Source: Flagellimonas eckloniae (GTDB lineage: Bacteria > Bacteroidota > Bacteroidia > Flavobacteriales > Flavobacteriaceae). From it: a stretch of 64,000 bases of DNA. The position numbers were made by a program, and so were the translations under genes. Position 1 is the stretch's first letter. Each line of letters starts with the position of its first letter. The stretch lies in the NCBI RefSeq assembly GCF_001413955.1, contig NZ_LCTZ01000002.1:124001-188000 (forward strand). The letters run 5' to 3'. Below the pieces are notes generated by a model that was not told the origin of the DNA, ran no database searches, and saw only the letters and a program-made list of their open reading frames with translations. Positions 9,152 through 17,669 of this stretch are shown here, one piece after another.

Positions 9152-9886
9152 ATGGGAAGATTGACCGAGGCGGTAAAACACTTGTTGATTATTAATGTAA
9201 TCCTGTTTTTTGCCACATTATTATATGGAGATCAAATGTACCAGTGGTTATCCCTTTGGTTTCCCAAAAACAATAATTTTGCTTGGTGGCAGGTGATTTC
9301 CCATATGTTTATGCATGGAAGCCCCATGCATATTATCTTTAATATGTATGCCCTGTGGGCGTTTGGAACACCTTTGGAACGAGTTTGGGGTAGAAATAAA
9401 TTTCTTTTCTTCTATTTTTCCGCAGGGCTTGGTTCAGCCATGCTGCACACCGGTGTTAACTATTATCTTTTTACAGAAGGGTTGAATGCATTGGTGAATT
9501 CAGGAATGACGGAAAACCAAGTAATGGACATTATTTCAAACGGACAATATAGTCCGGAGTGGTATAATATAGCTTCAAAAAGCACAATAGATAACTTTTT
9601 AAGTGCATATAATACCCCAGCTGTTGGTGCGTCTGGAGCCATATATGGAATCTTGGTTGCATTTGCCTTTATGTATTCCGAAGCAAAATTGATGTTGATT
9701 TTTTTACCCGTTCCTATAAAAGCAAAATATTTTGTACCGCTGTTATTGGCTGGAGATTTGATTTTTGGAATCGGTAATATAAACACAGGAGTTGCACATT
9801 TTGCCCATATTGGAGGTGCATTGATTGGATTTATAATGATGTGGTATTGGAAAAAGAATCAGTTTAACCAAAACAGATGGAATTAG
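9152..9886 (+). CDS. Rhomboid-family intramembrane serine protease
   Basis: 244 residues with six predicted membrane helices. The catalytic serine is in GASGAIYG (near residue 171), the histidine in AHFAHIGGALIGF near 222, and the HMFMHGSPMHIIFNMYALW segment supplies the oxyanion-side His/Asn. Rhomboids cleave transmembrane substrates within the bilayer. The ATG immediately follows the mutL stop. An inserted stretch of about 50 residues between helices (around 105-150) is longer than in GlpG. Substrate unknown. Confidence 0.88.
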   Translation: MGRLTEAVKHLLIINVILFFATLLYGDQMYQWLSLWFPKNNNFAWWQVISHMFMHGSPMHIIFNMYALWAFGTPLERVWGRNKFLFFYFSAGLGSAMLHTGVNYYLFTEGLNALVNSGMTENQVMDIISNGQYSPEWYNIASKSTIDNFLSAYNTPAVGASGAIYGILVAFAFMYSEAKLMLIFLPVPIKAKYFVPLLLAGDLIFGIGNINTGVAHFAHIGGALIGFIMMWYWKKNQFNQNRWN

Positions 9887-9890
9887 CCCT

Positions 9891-10757
9891 ATGGCAAGAG
9901 GAAATTTACAATATAATTTTGCCAGGCTCAATATAGCGGAAAAGCTAATTGTGGTAAATGTACTGGTTTTTATTCTTGATGGGTTGGCGTTGGCACTTCT
10001 TGGAAAGTCAGTTGTGGATTGGTTTCAACTACCCAAGGATTTCATTGAATTTTTTGGGCAACCTTGGTCCTTGGTCACCTATTCTTTTTTTCATGCAGGT
10101 TTTGGTCATATTTTTTGGAACATGCTCATGCTCTATTTTACAGGTCGAATTTTCATGAATCTTTTTAATGGACAGCGATTTATAAACGTCTATTTTTTGG
10201 GCGTAATTTTGGGTGGAATTGTATTCTTGCTCAGTTATAACATATTTCCAACGTTATTGGGAACAAATTCAGTTTTAATAGGTGCTTCCGCAGGAGTAAC
10301 CGCAGTTTTGATTTTTATTTGCACCTATATCCCAAACCAAGATGTTCGCATTATTTTCTTCAATGTCAAATTATGGCATGTTGGAGCTTTCTTTGTTTTG
10401 GTAGACCTTATTCAGATTGCTTATGGTGGAAATATTGGAGGAAGATTGGCCCATTTGGGCGGTGCCTTGCTGGGATATATCTATGCAAGACAATTGCTGA
10501 ATGGAAATGATATTGGTGTGGGTTTCACAAAATTCCGAGATGCTATAGCTGAACCTTTTAAACCAAAAAAGAAGAAAGCTCCTCTAAAAACAGTTTATAA
10601 AAAGAATACTCCAAAAAAAAGGAGTACCGCGGATTATGATAAGGAGGCCAATCAACGTAAAATAGATGCTATTCTGGATAAGATAAGCAAATCGGGATAT
10701 GAGAGCTTATCCAAGGCTGAAAAGGACTTTTTGTTTAAAGCTGGTAAAGAAGATTGA
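9891..10757 (+). CDS. Second rhomboid-family intramembrane protease with basic C-terminal tail
   Basis: 288 residues, separated by 4 bp from the first rhomboid. The serine motif is GASAGVTAV rather than GASG; the histidine lies in RLAHLGGALLGYIYA, and HIFWNMLMLYF carries the usual His/Asn pair, so the catalytic dyad seems complete. A cytoplasmic C-terminal tail of about 80 residues is Lys-rich (PKKKKAPLK) and ends in a helical segment. Tandem rhomboids after mutL are common in flavobacteria; the partition of labour between them is unknown. Confidence 0.85.
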   Translation: MARGNLQYNFARLNIAEKLIVVNVLVFILDGLALALLGKSVVDWFQLPKDFIEFFGQPWSLVTYSFFHAGFGHIFWNMLMLYFTGRIFMNLFNGQRFINVYFLGVILGGIVFLLSYNIFPTLLGTNSVLIGASAGVTAVLIFICTYIPNQDVRIIFFNVKLWHVGAFFVLVDLIQIAYGGNIGGRLAHLGGALLGYIYARQLLNGNDIGVGFTKFRDAIAEPFKPKKKKAPLKTVYKKNTPKKRSTADYDKEANQRKIDAILDKISKSGYESLSKAEKDFLFKAGKED

Positions 10758-10760
10758 TTC

Positions 10761-11801
10761 GTGAAAAACCTTTCTTTTTTAGGTAAAGTCATATTTTTTG
10801 TAAACACGGTTTTTGCCCTAGTTACAATTATTTCATTTGTTGTTCCCTATGTTCCGGTAACCTCTATTCCGGCTTTGTCCACAATTAGTTTAATAGTTCC
10901 ATTTTTGGTATATGTTAATCTTGGTTTTGTTTTTTACTGGTCACTAAAGAAGAAGATTCATTTTCTTTTGTCCATGGCGTTATTGATTTTATGGTACATT
11001 ATACTTGGACCATTTTACCAGTTTTCAGGACCATCGGAAGAAACTGAGAATGATACTTTTTCAATAATGTCTTTTAATGCAAGGAGTTTTAATATTAATG
11101 GACAATTGAATATTGAGAATGTTGATACCCTAATACTGGATTTTGTAGAGAAAAAAAAACCGGATATTATTTGTATTCAAGAGTGTCATTTTGCAATGAA
11201 GCGAAGTGAAGCTTTAGGGCAATATAAGTACAAGTTTGTAGATTTTATTTATGGAAAACATACGGGAAAGGTAATACAAGCTATTTATTCAAAATATCCA
11301 ATTTTAAAGATTGATTCCGTGACTTTCCCTGAAAGTGCCAATAATGCCATATATGCGGACATTTTGTTGAAAAAAGATACCGTAAGGATATATAATATTC
11401 ATCTTCAGTCTTTCAGGATAATTCCAGAGATTAGTACCATTAATAAAGAACGGTCTTCCAAATTGTTTGCCAGATCGAGAAGAGTTATGCTTAAGCAGTA
11501 TGAGCAATCCAAACTAATTCGGAAAAGTATGGATGAAATCGACCATAAAAAAATAGTTGTTGGTGATTTTAATAATACTCAGTATTCCAATATTTACCAA
11601 ACAATAAAAGGAAATTTAAACGATTCATTTCTTGAAAAAGGAAAAGGTTTTGGAAGAACATACAACTTACTGGGATTTCCTCTCAGGATAGATTATATTC
11701 TTTCCGACCCATCGTTTAAAGTGATTTCCCATGAAAACTTCGACGAAAAATTATCAGACCATTATCCTGTGATGGCCACATTAAGCCTTAAATCAGATTA
11801 A
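10761..11801 (+). CDS. Membrane-anchored endonuclease/exonuclease/phosphatase (EEP) family protein
   Basis: 346 residues starting at GTG, 3 bp after the second rhomboid stop. Three N-terminal membrane helices (to about residue 85) precede an EEP domain with FNARSFN, IICIQECHF, YNIHLQS, VVGDFNNTQYS and LSDHYPVMA, covering the metal-binding and catalytic Asp/His positions. EEP proteins cleave phosphodiesters in nucleic acids, lipids or inositol phosphates; the membrane anchor with an external domain suggests an extracytoplasmic substrate. It overlaps the convergent DUF6122 gene by 9 bp. Confidence 0.85.
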   Translation: MKNLSFLGKVIFFVNTVFALVTIISFVVPYVPVTSIPALSTISLIVPFLVYVNLGFVFYWSLKKKIHFLLSMALLILWYIILGPFYQFSGPSEETENDTFSIMSFNARSFNINGQLNIENVDTLILDFVEKKKPDIICIQECHFAMKRSEALGQYKYKFVDFIYGKHTGKVIQAIYSKYPILKIDSVTFPESANNAIYADILLKKDTVRIYNIHLQSFRIIPEISTINKERSSKLFARSRRVMLKQYEQSKLIRKSMDEIDHKKIVVGDFNNTQYSNIYQTIKGNLNDSFLEKGKGFGRTYNLLGFPLRIDYILSDPSFKVISHENFDEKLSDHYPVMATLSLKSD

Positions 11802-12101
11802 AAGACAATCCACCAAATCTGCAATAATGTGAATTATCAATGCAAGACCAACGATTCGTGTCTGTCTAAAAAACGGTAGAACACAATATACTAAAATGGC
11901 CCAAAAGCTATGTAATGGATGAAAATTGATGCTACATCGATTTGGATCAAATATAGGATTGGCCCATAGATGATCCACATCGATTAACATTCCAGCCAAT
12001 AAAATCAGCGTTATCCTAATTCTTTTATCCTTAAAAAAAACAAAACCAATAAGAATGGGAACGATTAAGTGAATTCCGTAGTGTATGGTAAACCTAAGCA
12101 T
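11793..12101 (-). CDS. DUF6122 family membrane protein
   Basis: 102 residues, three to four membrane helices, with His/Asp-rich signatures FTIHYGIHLIVP, MLIDVDHLWANP and NFHPLHS. These conserved polar residues resemble the metal-dependent membrane hydrolase (YdjM-like) pattern, but no function is established. Its start overlaps the wbqC stop by 8 bp, making it the last gene of the parA-to-DUF6122 operon. Confidence 0.75.
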   Translation of the reverse strand: MLRFTIHYGIHLIVPILIGFVFFKDKRIRITLILLAGMLIDVDHLWANPIFDPNRCSINFHPLHSFWAILVYCVLPFFRQTRIVGLALIIHIIADLVDCLLI

Positions 12102-12726
12102 GTAAAAAATCCAAGGATTTATTCTTTAGATATGTGGTCGTATTTGGACCTTCATTGAAGAGTAAATCCAGAATGCTGAGGTTGGGAATAAAAGAATGCC
12201 TTTCTCCAAATACCTGTGAATATTCAATTGCATTGGTTTGCACCTCTTTTTTGGCTTCTGCCAAGAATCTGGCATCTGTACCACTAGTTGTTTTTAGTTG
12301 AAAAGAATCGGTTTTTTCAGAATGGACTTGTATTCCAAGACAATCAGCGATTACTTTTATGGTCTTCAAATTAAAATCAAAAAGCAGGGTTTCAGGTTCT
12401 TCAAAAAGATGCTTTAAATCGTCTTCATAGAACTCAAAATATGGAGATGTCCTGTAGGCCGTTTCCAAAGTACGCCAGTGTTGTTTTTGCCAATGCGAAC
12501 TATTATCTATTTTAACGTTCGCGTATTTTTGCCGACCTTCATTTTTGCCAATATGCTTTATGGGAATATTGAGCATATGCTTTCCTTGATCGGTACAGAT
12601 ATAGCATCTATTCCTGTATGTCTGTTTTTGAAAATTATCATGGGCTTCCCAAACAATCTTTTTCTGCGCTATAACGGAAAAAGTTATGATGTTGGGAGCA
12701 TAAACGGGATGGATTAGGGTGTTCAA
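12094..12726 (-). CDS. WbqC-like family protein
   Basis: 210 residues with the WbqC signature: YAPNIITFSVIAQKK at the N-terminus, the YRNRCYI and WQKQHWRTLETAYRTSPYF segments and a SILDLLFNEG C-terminus. Family members occur in polysaccharide or O-antigen clusters and beside lepB in Bacteroidota; the activity is unproven. It overlaps lepB by 4 bp and DUF6122 by 8 bp. Confidence 0.85.
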   Translation of the reverse strand: MNTLIHPVYAPNIITFSVIAQKKIVWEAHDNFQKQTYRNRCYICTDQGKHMLNIPIKHIGKNEGRQKYANVKIDNSSHWQKQHWRTLETAYRTSPYFEFYEDDLKHLFEEPETLLFDFNLKTIKVIADCLGIQVHSEKTDSFQLKTTSGTDARFLAEAKKEVQTNAIEYSQVFGERHSFIPNLSILDLLFNEGPNTTTYLKNKSLDFLHA

Positions 12727-14462
12727 GAATTCTTTTTTCTTCTTTTTCTAACAAAATCAAAAACGAACCATCCGACAATTACAGCCAAGAAGTACCAACG
12801 ATAGGAAACTGGTTCTCCACTTCCTCCAACCGTGGTGAAAATACGTTCCCAACGGGGTCTCCAGTTCATAAGTCCATCATTGAAATTATCAAAACTCATC
12901 CAAAGAAAGACCGGTTTTCCAACAATGTGGTTTGCTGGAACGTAACCCCATGTTCTACTATCTTCTGAATGGTCACGGTTATCTCCCATCATCCAATAGT
13001 AATCCTGTTTGAAGGTGTAGGAACTAGCTTCTTGACCATTTATTAGAACTTTTTGTCCAGTAATCTTTACATCATTGTACTCGTAATCGCGGATTATTTT
13101 TTTATACAATGGAATTGTTTCGGAATTGATTTCAACCGTAGCACCTTCTTCAGGAATGTAAATTGAACCAAAATTATCCATGTTCCATGGATAAAGGTTC
13201 GGTTTTTGGGGATACGCCCCTCCATAGACTCCTTTAGGATCTATTGTTTTAACTACTGAATCTATACTTTGGTTCTTTTGCAGTTCTATAACCATTTCCT
13301 CAGTCAGATTTGCAACTCTAGACCTAGGTTTTTCTTCTGTTAAAGAAAGTCTTAACTGTCTTATGGCCTCAGTAGGTATTCCTTTTTCCTGTGTTACAAG
13401 TTCAATCTTTCCATCTGGTCTTCTGTTGGCCCCTAAGGCATAAGGTACAAGCGCATTGTATTGATCCTGACTTAGATTTCCTGATATATATGTTCTTAGA
13501 TAGTCTGCTGCATCGACTTCAGCAAGTAATTTGCTTGAAACTCCTTTTTGGGAATAAATTGTATAATCGAACATGGGTTTGGCACGATCAGAGAGAATCA
13601 ATTTTTCACCATTTATATAGACATCACCATCAATAATAGAAAGAGAATCTCCTGGAGTTCCAACACATCGCTTTACGTAATTGGACTTTTTATCAATAGG
13701 TTTTTTTATTCCCTTTTGAACTTTAAAAAATCGATAAACAGTATCTGCGGGCCAACTGAATACAACAATGTCATTTTTTTTAATTGTATTGAACCCAGGA
13801 AAACGCATGTATGGAAGTTGCAACTTATTCTTCCAGGATGTCTTCCAGGTTTCTGGATTAACATCTGCAACATAAGATCTTGTTTTAATTCCAGGAATAG
13901 TATCATGAACCATGGGAGTTGCTACAGTGGTCATGGGAATTCTAGCTCCATAATGAAACTTGCTCACAAACAAAAAATCTCCAATTCTTAGTGTTCGCTC
14001 CAGTGAAGGAGTGGGAATAACATAGGGCTGAATAAAGTACGTATGCACAAATGTTGCAGCTACAATAGCAAAAACAATGGAACTCACCCATTCACCAAGT
14101 CCAGTTCTGGGTTTTAAATCTCGGTCTTCAATATATTTTACATCTTCGGCGTAGTTGATATAATAGATGTAAAAGCCTAGTGTAAGAATAGCCAACCAGG
14201 TGTCCAAAAACTTATTTTTCCCAAAACTTCTAATGGTCTCTACCCATACCACCGGGAACATCAATAAATTGATAATGGGAATAAACAAAAGTAGTACCCA
14301 CCACCACGGACGATTGATGATTTTCATCAATACGATTCCGTTATATATAGGTATTGCCGCTTCCCACGCTTTTCTTCCAGCTTTTACATAGAGTTTCCAA
14401 GTTCCAAAAAAATGGATGACCTGTACAATCAAGATAAAAATAATCCACTGTGTACCGTTCAT
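12723..14462 (-). CDS. lepB: Signal peptidase I with N-terminal DUF5684 membrane domain
   Basis: 579 residues, nearly twice the E. coli enzyme. Residues 1-115 form a DUF5684-type membrane domain; the S26 peptidase follows with nucleophile Ser153 (PTPSLERTLRIGD; the common Ser-Met pair is Ser-Leu here) and general base Lys264 (YVKRCVGTPGD). A long insertion of about 170 residues separates this from the GDNRDHSEDSRTWG box. It removes signal peptides from Sec and Tat substrates at the inner membrane. It lies between dapB and wbqC in the parAB operon, a standard flavobacterial order. Confidence 0.95.
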   Translation of the reverse strand: MNGTQWIIFILIVQVIHFFGTWKLYVKAGRKAWEAAIPIYNGIVLMKIINRPWWWVLLLFIPIINLLMFPVVWVETIRSFGKNKFLDTWLAILTLGFYIYYINYAEDVKYIEDRDLKPRTGLGEWVSSIVFAIVAATFVHTYFIQPYVIPTPSLERTLRIGDFLFVSKFHYGARIPMTTVATPMVHDTIPGIKTRSYVADVNPETWKTSWKNKLQLPYMRFPGFNTIKKNDIVVFSWPADTVYRFFKVQKGIKKPIDKKSNYVKRCVGTPGDSLSIIDGDVYINGEKLILSDRAKPMFDYTIYSQKGVSSKLLAEVDAADYLRTYISGNLSQDQYNALVPYALGANRRPDGKIELVTQEKGIPTEAIRQLRLSLTEEKPRSRVANLTEEMVIELQKNQSIDSVVKTIDPKGVYGGAYPQKPNLYPWNMDNFGSIYIPEEGATVEINSETIPLYKKIIRDYEYNDVKITGQKVLINGQEASSYTFKQDYYWMMGDNRDHSEDSRTWGYVPANHIVGKPVFLWMSFDNFNDGLMNWRPRWERIFTTVGGSGEPVSYRWYFLAVIVGWFVFDFVRKRRKKNS

Positions 14463-14509
14463 GTTAGAAATTTGTTTTTTAGACTATCAATCTAGTTTTT
14501 TGTTACGTT

Positions 14510-15211
14510 TTAGTTCAAGTTTAACACATCTTTCATAGAAAACACCCCAGTTTTGCCATGAATCCATTCGGCAGCAATAACTGCACCCAAAGCAAAGCCT
14601 TCTCTATTGTGGGCGGTATGTTTGATTTCTATGTCATCAACTGCACTTTGATATGCTATGGTATGTGTACCTGAAACCATCCCTTCTCGTTTGGATGTGA
14701 TTGGGATTTCTTTCTCTTCAGCCTCATTTAATTGCCAGTTTTGATATGTTGAATTCTCAATTATACCTTCTGCCAGTGTGATTGCAGTTCCACTGGGAGC
14801 ATCTAACTTTTGTGTATGATGTATTTCTTCCATTGAAACCTTGTATTGGTTTAGATTGGACATCATTTTTGCCAAATGGGAATTTAGCTCAAAGAATATG
14901 TTCACACCCAGGCTGAAATTGGAAGCATATATAAAAGCACCTTTTTTTGCGTTGCAAATTTCGATGGCCTTATCGTAATGTGATAACCATCCTGTAGTTC
15001 CTGAAATTACCGGAACCCCATTTTCAAAACAATCCGTAATGTTTTTAAATGCAGTATCCGGCGTACTAAAATCAATGGCTACATCAATAGTTTTGTAAGG
15101 GACATCCGTTGCTCCCACATCAATTTTGGCAACAATGGTATGCCCTCTGTCCTGAGCAATTTGCTCAATCATTTTACCCATTTTTCCGTAACCAAACAAT
15201 CCAATATTCAT
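14510..15211 (-). CDS. dapB: 4-hydroxy-tetrahydrodipicolinate reductase
   Basis: 233 residues. It reduces HTPA to tetrahydrodipicolinate in lysine/diaminopimelate synthesis. The NAD(P)-binding motif GYGKMG is at residue 7; the catalytic region EIHHTQKLDAPSGTA, with the His pair and Lys, lies near 148. The short Bacteroidota form lacks part of the insert found in E. coli DapB. It follows DUF5683 by 3 bp and precedes lepB, linking cell-wall precursor supply with secretion and chromosome segregation in one operon. Confidence 0.95.
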   Translation of the reverse strand: MNIGLFGYGKMGKMIEQIAQDRGHTIVAKIDVGATDVPYKTIDVAIDFSTPDTAFKNITDCFENGVPVISGTTGWLSHYDKAIEICNAKKGAFIYASNFSLGVNIFFELNSHLAKMMSNLNQYKVSMEEIHHTQKLDAPSGTAITLAEGIIENSTYQNWQLNEAEEKEIPITSKREGMVSGTHTIAYQSAVDDIEIKHTAHNREGFALGAVIAAEWIHGKTGVFSMKDVLNLN

Positions 15212-15214
15212 AAA

Positions 15215-15856
15215 CTAAAATTTTACAACCAGAGCCATTCCATAATTTGGTGTATTGGTCAATGGATTTAAATCTATATAGGGTTGAAAATCCAAAGATA
15301 GATTTTCATCAACATTATATTGTTTTAAATGAGCATCTACATTGGCATCTATAATATTAAAGGCGTACAGTGCTATTGTTATTAGCAACGACAAATCCCT
15401 ATCACGCTGCGTACTTTCTTGCGCATCTTGTAATGCTTCCAAAGAGATATCCGGGCCACTTCCGTCTCCGTTTATATCATAAAACTCGTCGTCTATAAAA
15501 CCGGCTTGTCTTCTTTTAAAAGCATCCCTTGCTCTATTGTAGTCTGTATTGTTAAAGGAATACACGAAAATCCCAGTTCCAATAGCTCCCCAGACTATGG
15601 GTGCCTTCCAATAGCGCTTATTATAAATCTGTCCTAAACCAGGTAGAATTGCCGAATAAAAAGCTGCTTTGCTTGGTGCAAGTGGATTAATTCTTTTTTT
15701 CTCGTATGAAACTTCATCAATTGTAATGCCCTTGCCCTCCAAATCTTGGGTAAGTGAATCGATTTCTTGGGGACGTGGTTGCTTTTTGTCTTCTTGAGAA
15801 AAGCTTAGGTTCAAAAAAAACAATGAAATAAAGAGAAAAAAAAGGGATTTACTCAC
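15215..15856 (-). CDS. DUF5683 domain protein, exported
   Basis: 213 residues with a signal peptide (FLFISLFFLNLSFSQ), then a DUF5683 core with membrane-like helices: SKAAFYSAILPGLGQIYNKR and APIVWGAIGTGIFVYSF. It is found next to parB and dapB across Bacteroidota; function unknown. It overlaps parB by 8 bp, indicating translational coupling. Confidence 0.8.
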   Translation of the reverse strand: MSKSLFFLFISLFFLNLSFSQEDKKQPRPQEIDSLTQDLEGKGITIDEVSYEKKRINPLAPSKAAFYSAILPGLGQIYNKRYWKAPIVWGAIGTGIFVYSFNNTDYNRARDAFKRRQAGFIDDEFYDINGDGSGPDISLEALQDAQESTQRDRDLSLLITIALYAFNIIDANVDAHLKQYNVDENLSLDFQPYIDLNPLTNTPNYGMALVVKF

Positions 15857-16760
15857 CTGTCAATAATTTTCTTAAACGCTGAAATTCTTCTTTTGAATGA
15901 AAAGGAATTACAATCTTGCCTTTACCATTTTGTGAAGTGGTGATATCTACCTTGGCGGAAAGGTGGGCTTTTAAAACATCGATACCCTTGGAAACATAGT
16001 TTGGTATTTCTTTAGTCAAACTTTGTTTATTTTTCGAATCCTCTCCTTTTTTTGATTCTTTATATGTTTTGACCAACTGTTCCGTTTCCCGCACTGAAAG
16101 TCCTTCTGAGACAACTTTTTCGTAAATATTGATTTGGTCTTTTTTCTTCTCAATATTGATGAGCGCCCGTCCATGGCCCATACTCACAAAACCATCTCGC
16201 ATTCCTGTTTGGATTATGGGATGCAACTTGAGCAGACGTAAATAGTTGGTAATTGTGGACCTTTTTTTACCAACACGGTCACTAAGCTTTTCTTGTGTGA
16301 GCTTTACCTCATCAATAAGGCGTTGGTATGAAAGTGCAATTTCTATTGGGTCAAGGTCTTGGCGTTGAATATTTTCTACCAAGGCCATTTCCAAAGACTC
16401 TTGGTCATTGGCAATACGAATGTAGGAAGGAATGGTTTTTAGGCCAATCAATTTAGATGCACGAAACCTGCGTTCACCGGAGACCAATTGAAACTTGTTG
16501 AAATCAAGCTTTCGTACCGTAATGGGTTGGATGATTCCAAGTTCTCGAATAGAACTGGCCAGTTCCTTGAGTGTTTCGTCGTTAAAATTGGAGCGTGGTT
16601 GAAAAGGATTTACCTCAATGGATTCAATATCGAGTTCAACTACATTTCCAATGACCTTATCCGCATTTTTATCTGAAACTGATTGAATATCATTTTCCGG
16701 ATCTTTTAATAGGGCAGAAAGGCCTCTTCCTAAAGCCTGTTTTTTAGTTGCTTTCGCCAT
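15849..16760 (-). CDS. parB: Chromosome-partitioning protein ParB
   Basis: 303 residues. The N-terminal ParB/Spo0J CTPase domain contains NPFQPRSNF (box I) and SGERRFRASKLIG (the GERRxR box), followed by a helix-turn-helix region (LTQEKLSDRVGKKRSTITNYLRLL) and a C-terminal dimerisation part. ParB clamps onto parS and spreads by CTP switching, driving origin segregation with ParA. The start directly abuts the parA stop. I did not spot a canonical parS in this window. Confidence 0.95.
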   Translation of the reverse strand: MAKATKKQALGRGLSALLKDPENDIQSVSDKNADKVIGNVVELDIESIEVNPFQPRSNFNDETLKELASSIRELGIIQPITVRKLDFNKFQLVSGERRFRASKLIGLKTIPSYIRIANDQESLEMALVENIQRQDLDPIEIALSYQRLIDEVKLTQEKLSDRVGKKRSTITNYLRLLKLHPIIQTGMRDGFVSMGHGRALINIEKKKDQINIYEKVVSEGLSVRETEQLVKTYKESKKGEDSKNKQSLTKEIPNYVSKGIDVLKAHLSAKVDITTSQNGKGKIVIPFHSKEEFQRLRKLLTGE

Positions 16761-17534
16761 TTAAACTTTCTCCTTGTTTTTTTTCAATACTTCGTTGGCC
16801 AAGTTTAGGTAATTTGTGGCGCCCTTGCTACTGGCATCATATTTTATAATGCTTTCCCCATAGCTTGGAGCTTCACTTAGCCTAACGTTCCTTTGGATTA
16901 TGGTATCAAAAACCATATCTGCAAAGTGTTTTTTTACTTCTTCAACAACTTGGTTGGAGAGTCGTAACCTTGAATCGTACATGGTCAACAGCATTCCCTC
17001 AATATCCAAATCGTTATTATGTATTTTCTGGACACTTTTAATTGTGTTCAATAGTTTCCCTAAACCTTCCAGGGCAAAATATTCACATTGTATTGGAATC
17101 ATTACCGAATCGGCTGCAGTAAGGGCATTAAGTGTAAGTAAGCCTAAGGACGGAGCGCAGTCAATCAAGATAAAATCATATCTGTCGCCCAATTCTTTAA
17201 GAGCTTCTTTCAACATATACTCTCTATTGTCCTTATCCACCAATTCTATTTCAATGGCCACAAGGTCAATATGAGATGGAATAAGATCTACGTTTGGTGA
17301 GTCTGTTGGTATAATTACATCATCCACTCCCATGGTATGCTCCAGCAACTGGTAAGTGCCTTTTTCAATGCTGTCCACATCAATACCTAAACCTGATGTT
17401 GCATTGGCCTGGGGGTCCGCATCTATTAGCAGCACTTTTTTTTCCAATACACCAAGCGAAGCAGCTAGGTTGACCGTAGTGGTTGTTTTACCTACTCCAC
17501 CCTTCTGATTTGCAATAGCAATAATCTTGCCCAT
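16761..17534 (-). CDS. parA: Chromosome-partitioning ATPase ParA
   Basis: 257 residues. The deviant Walker A motif KGGVGKTTTTVN begins near residue 10, with VLLIDADPQANATSG and ILIDCAPSLGLLTLNAL as Walker A' and B. The length is typical for the chromosomal Soj type. ParA dimers bind DNA with ATP and are displaced by ParB to move origins. It is the first gene of the operon; the 135-bp gap upstream contains a dyad. Confidence 0.95.
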   Translation of the reverse strand: MGKIIAIANQKGGVGKTTTTVNLAASLGVLEKKVLLIDADPQANATSGLGIDVDSIEKGTYQLLEHTMGVDDVIIPTDSPNVDLIPSHIDLVAIEIELVDKDNREYMLKEALKELGDRYDFILIDCAPSLGLLTLNALTAADSVMIPIQCEYFALEGLGKLLNTIKSVQKIHNNDLDIEGMLLTMYDSRLRLSNQVVEEVKKHFADMVFDTIIQRNVRLSEAPSYGESIIKYDASSKGATNYLNLANEVLKKNKEKV

Positions 17535-17593
17535 TTCATAGTAAGTTAGAGGCTAAAAATACGATTATTTAGGACGTTAAAAAATGTATTTTG

Positions 17594-17630
17594 TTAACAC
17601 TAGGTGAATAACACGGACCTAGTGCGTTAA
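17594..17630. repeat. Imperfect dyad between the mutase gene and parA
   Basis: TTAACACTAGGT (17594-17605) pairs with ACCTAGTGCGTTAA (17617-17630) apart from a two-base bulge. It may end transcription of the mutase operon or be a control site for parA; there is no long T run directly after it on the minus strand, though a TTTTTT tract follows about 10 nt later. Confidence 0.5.
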
Positions 17631-17669
17631 AGAAAGTTAAAGTTATAGTTATTAGACTCTTAAGAAGGG

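Noticed and set aside
16761..17669. parS site near parAB
   Set aside because: No TGTTTCACGTGAAACA-like 16-mer was found by eye; the dyad at 17594 differs clearly.
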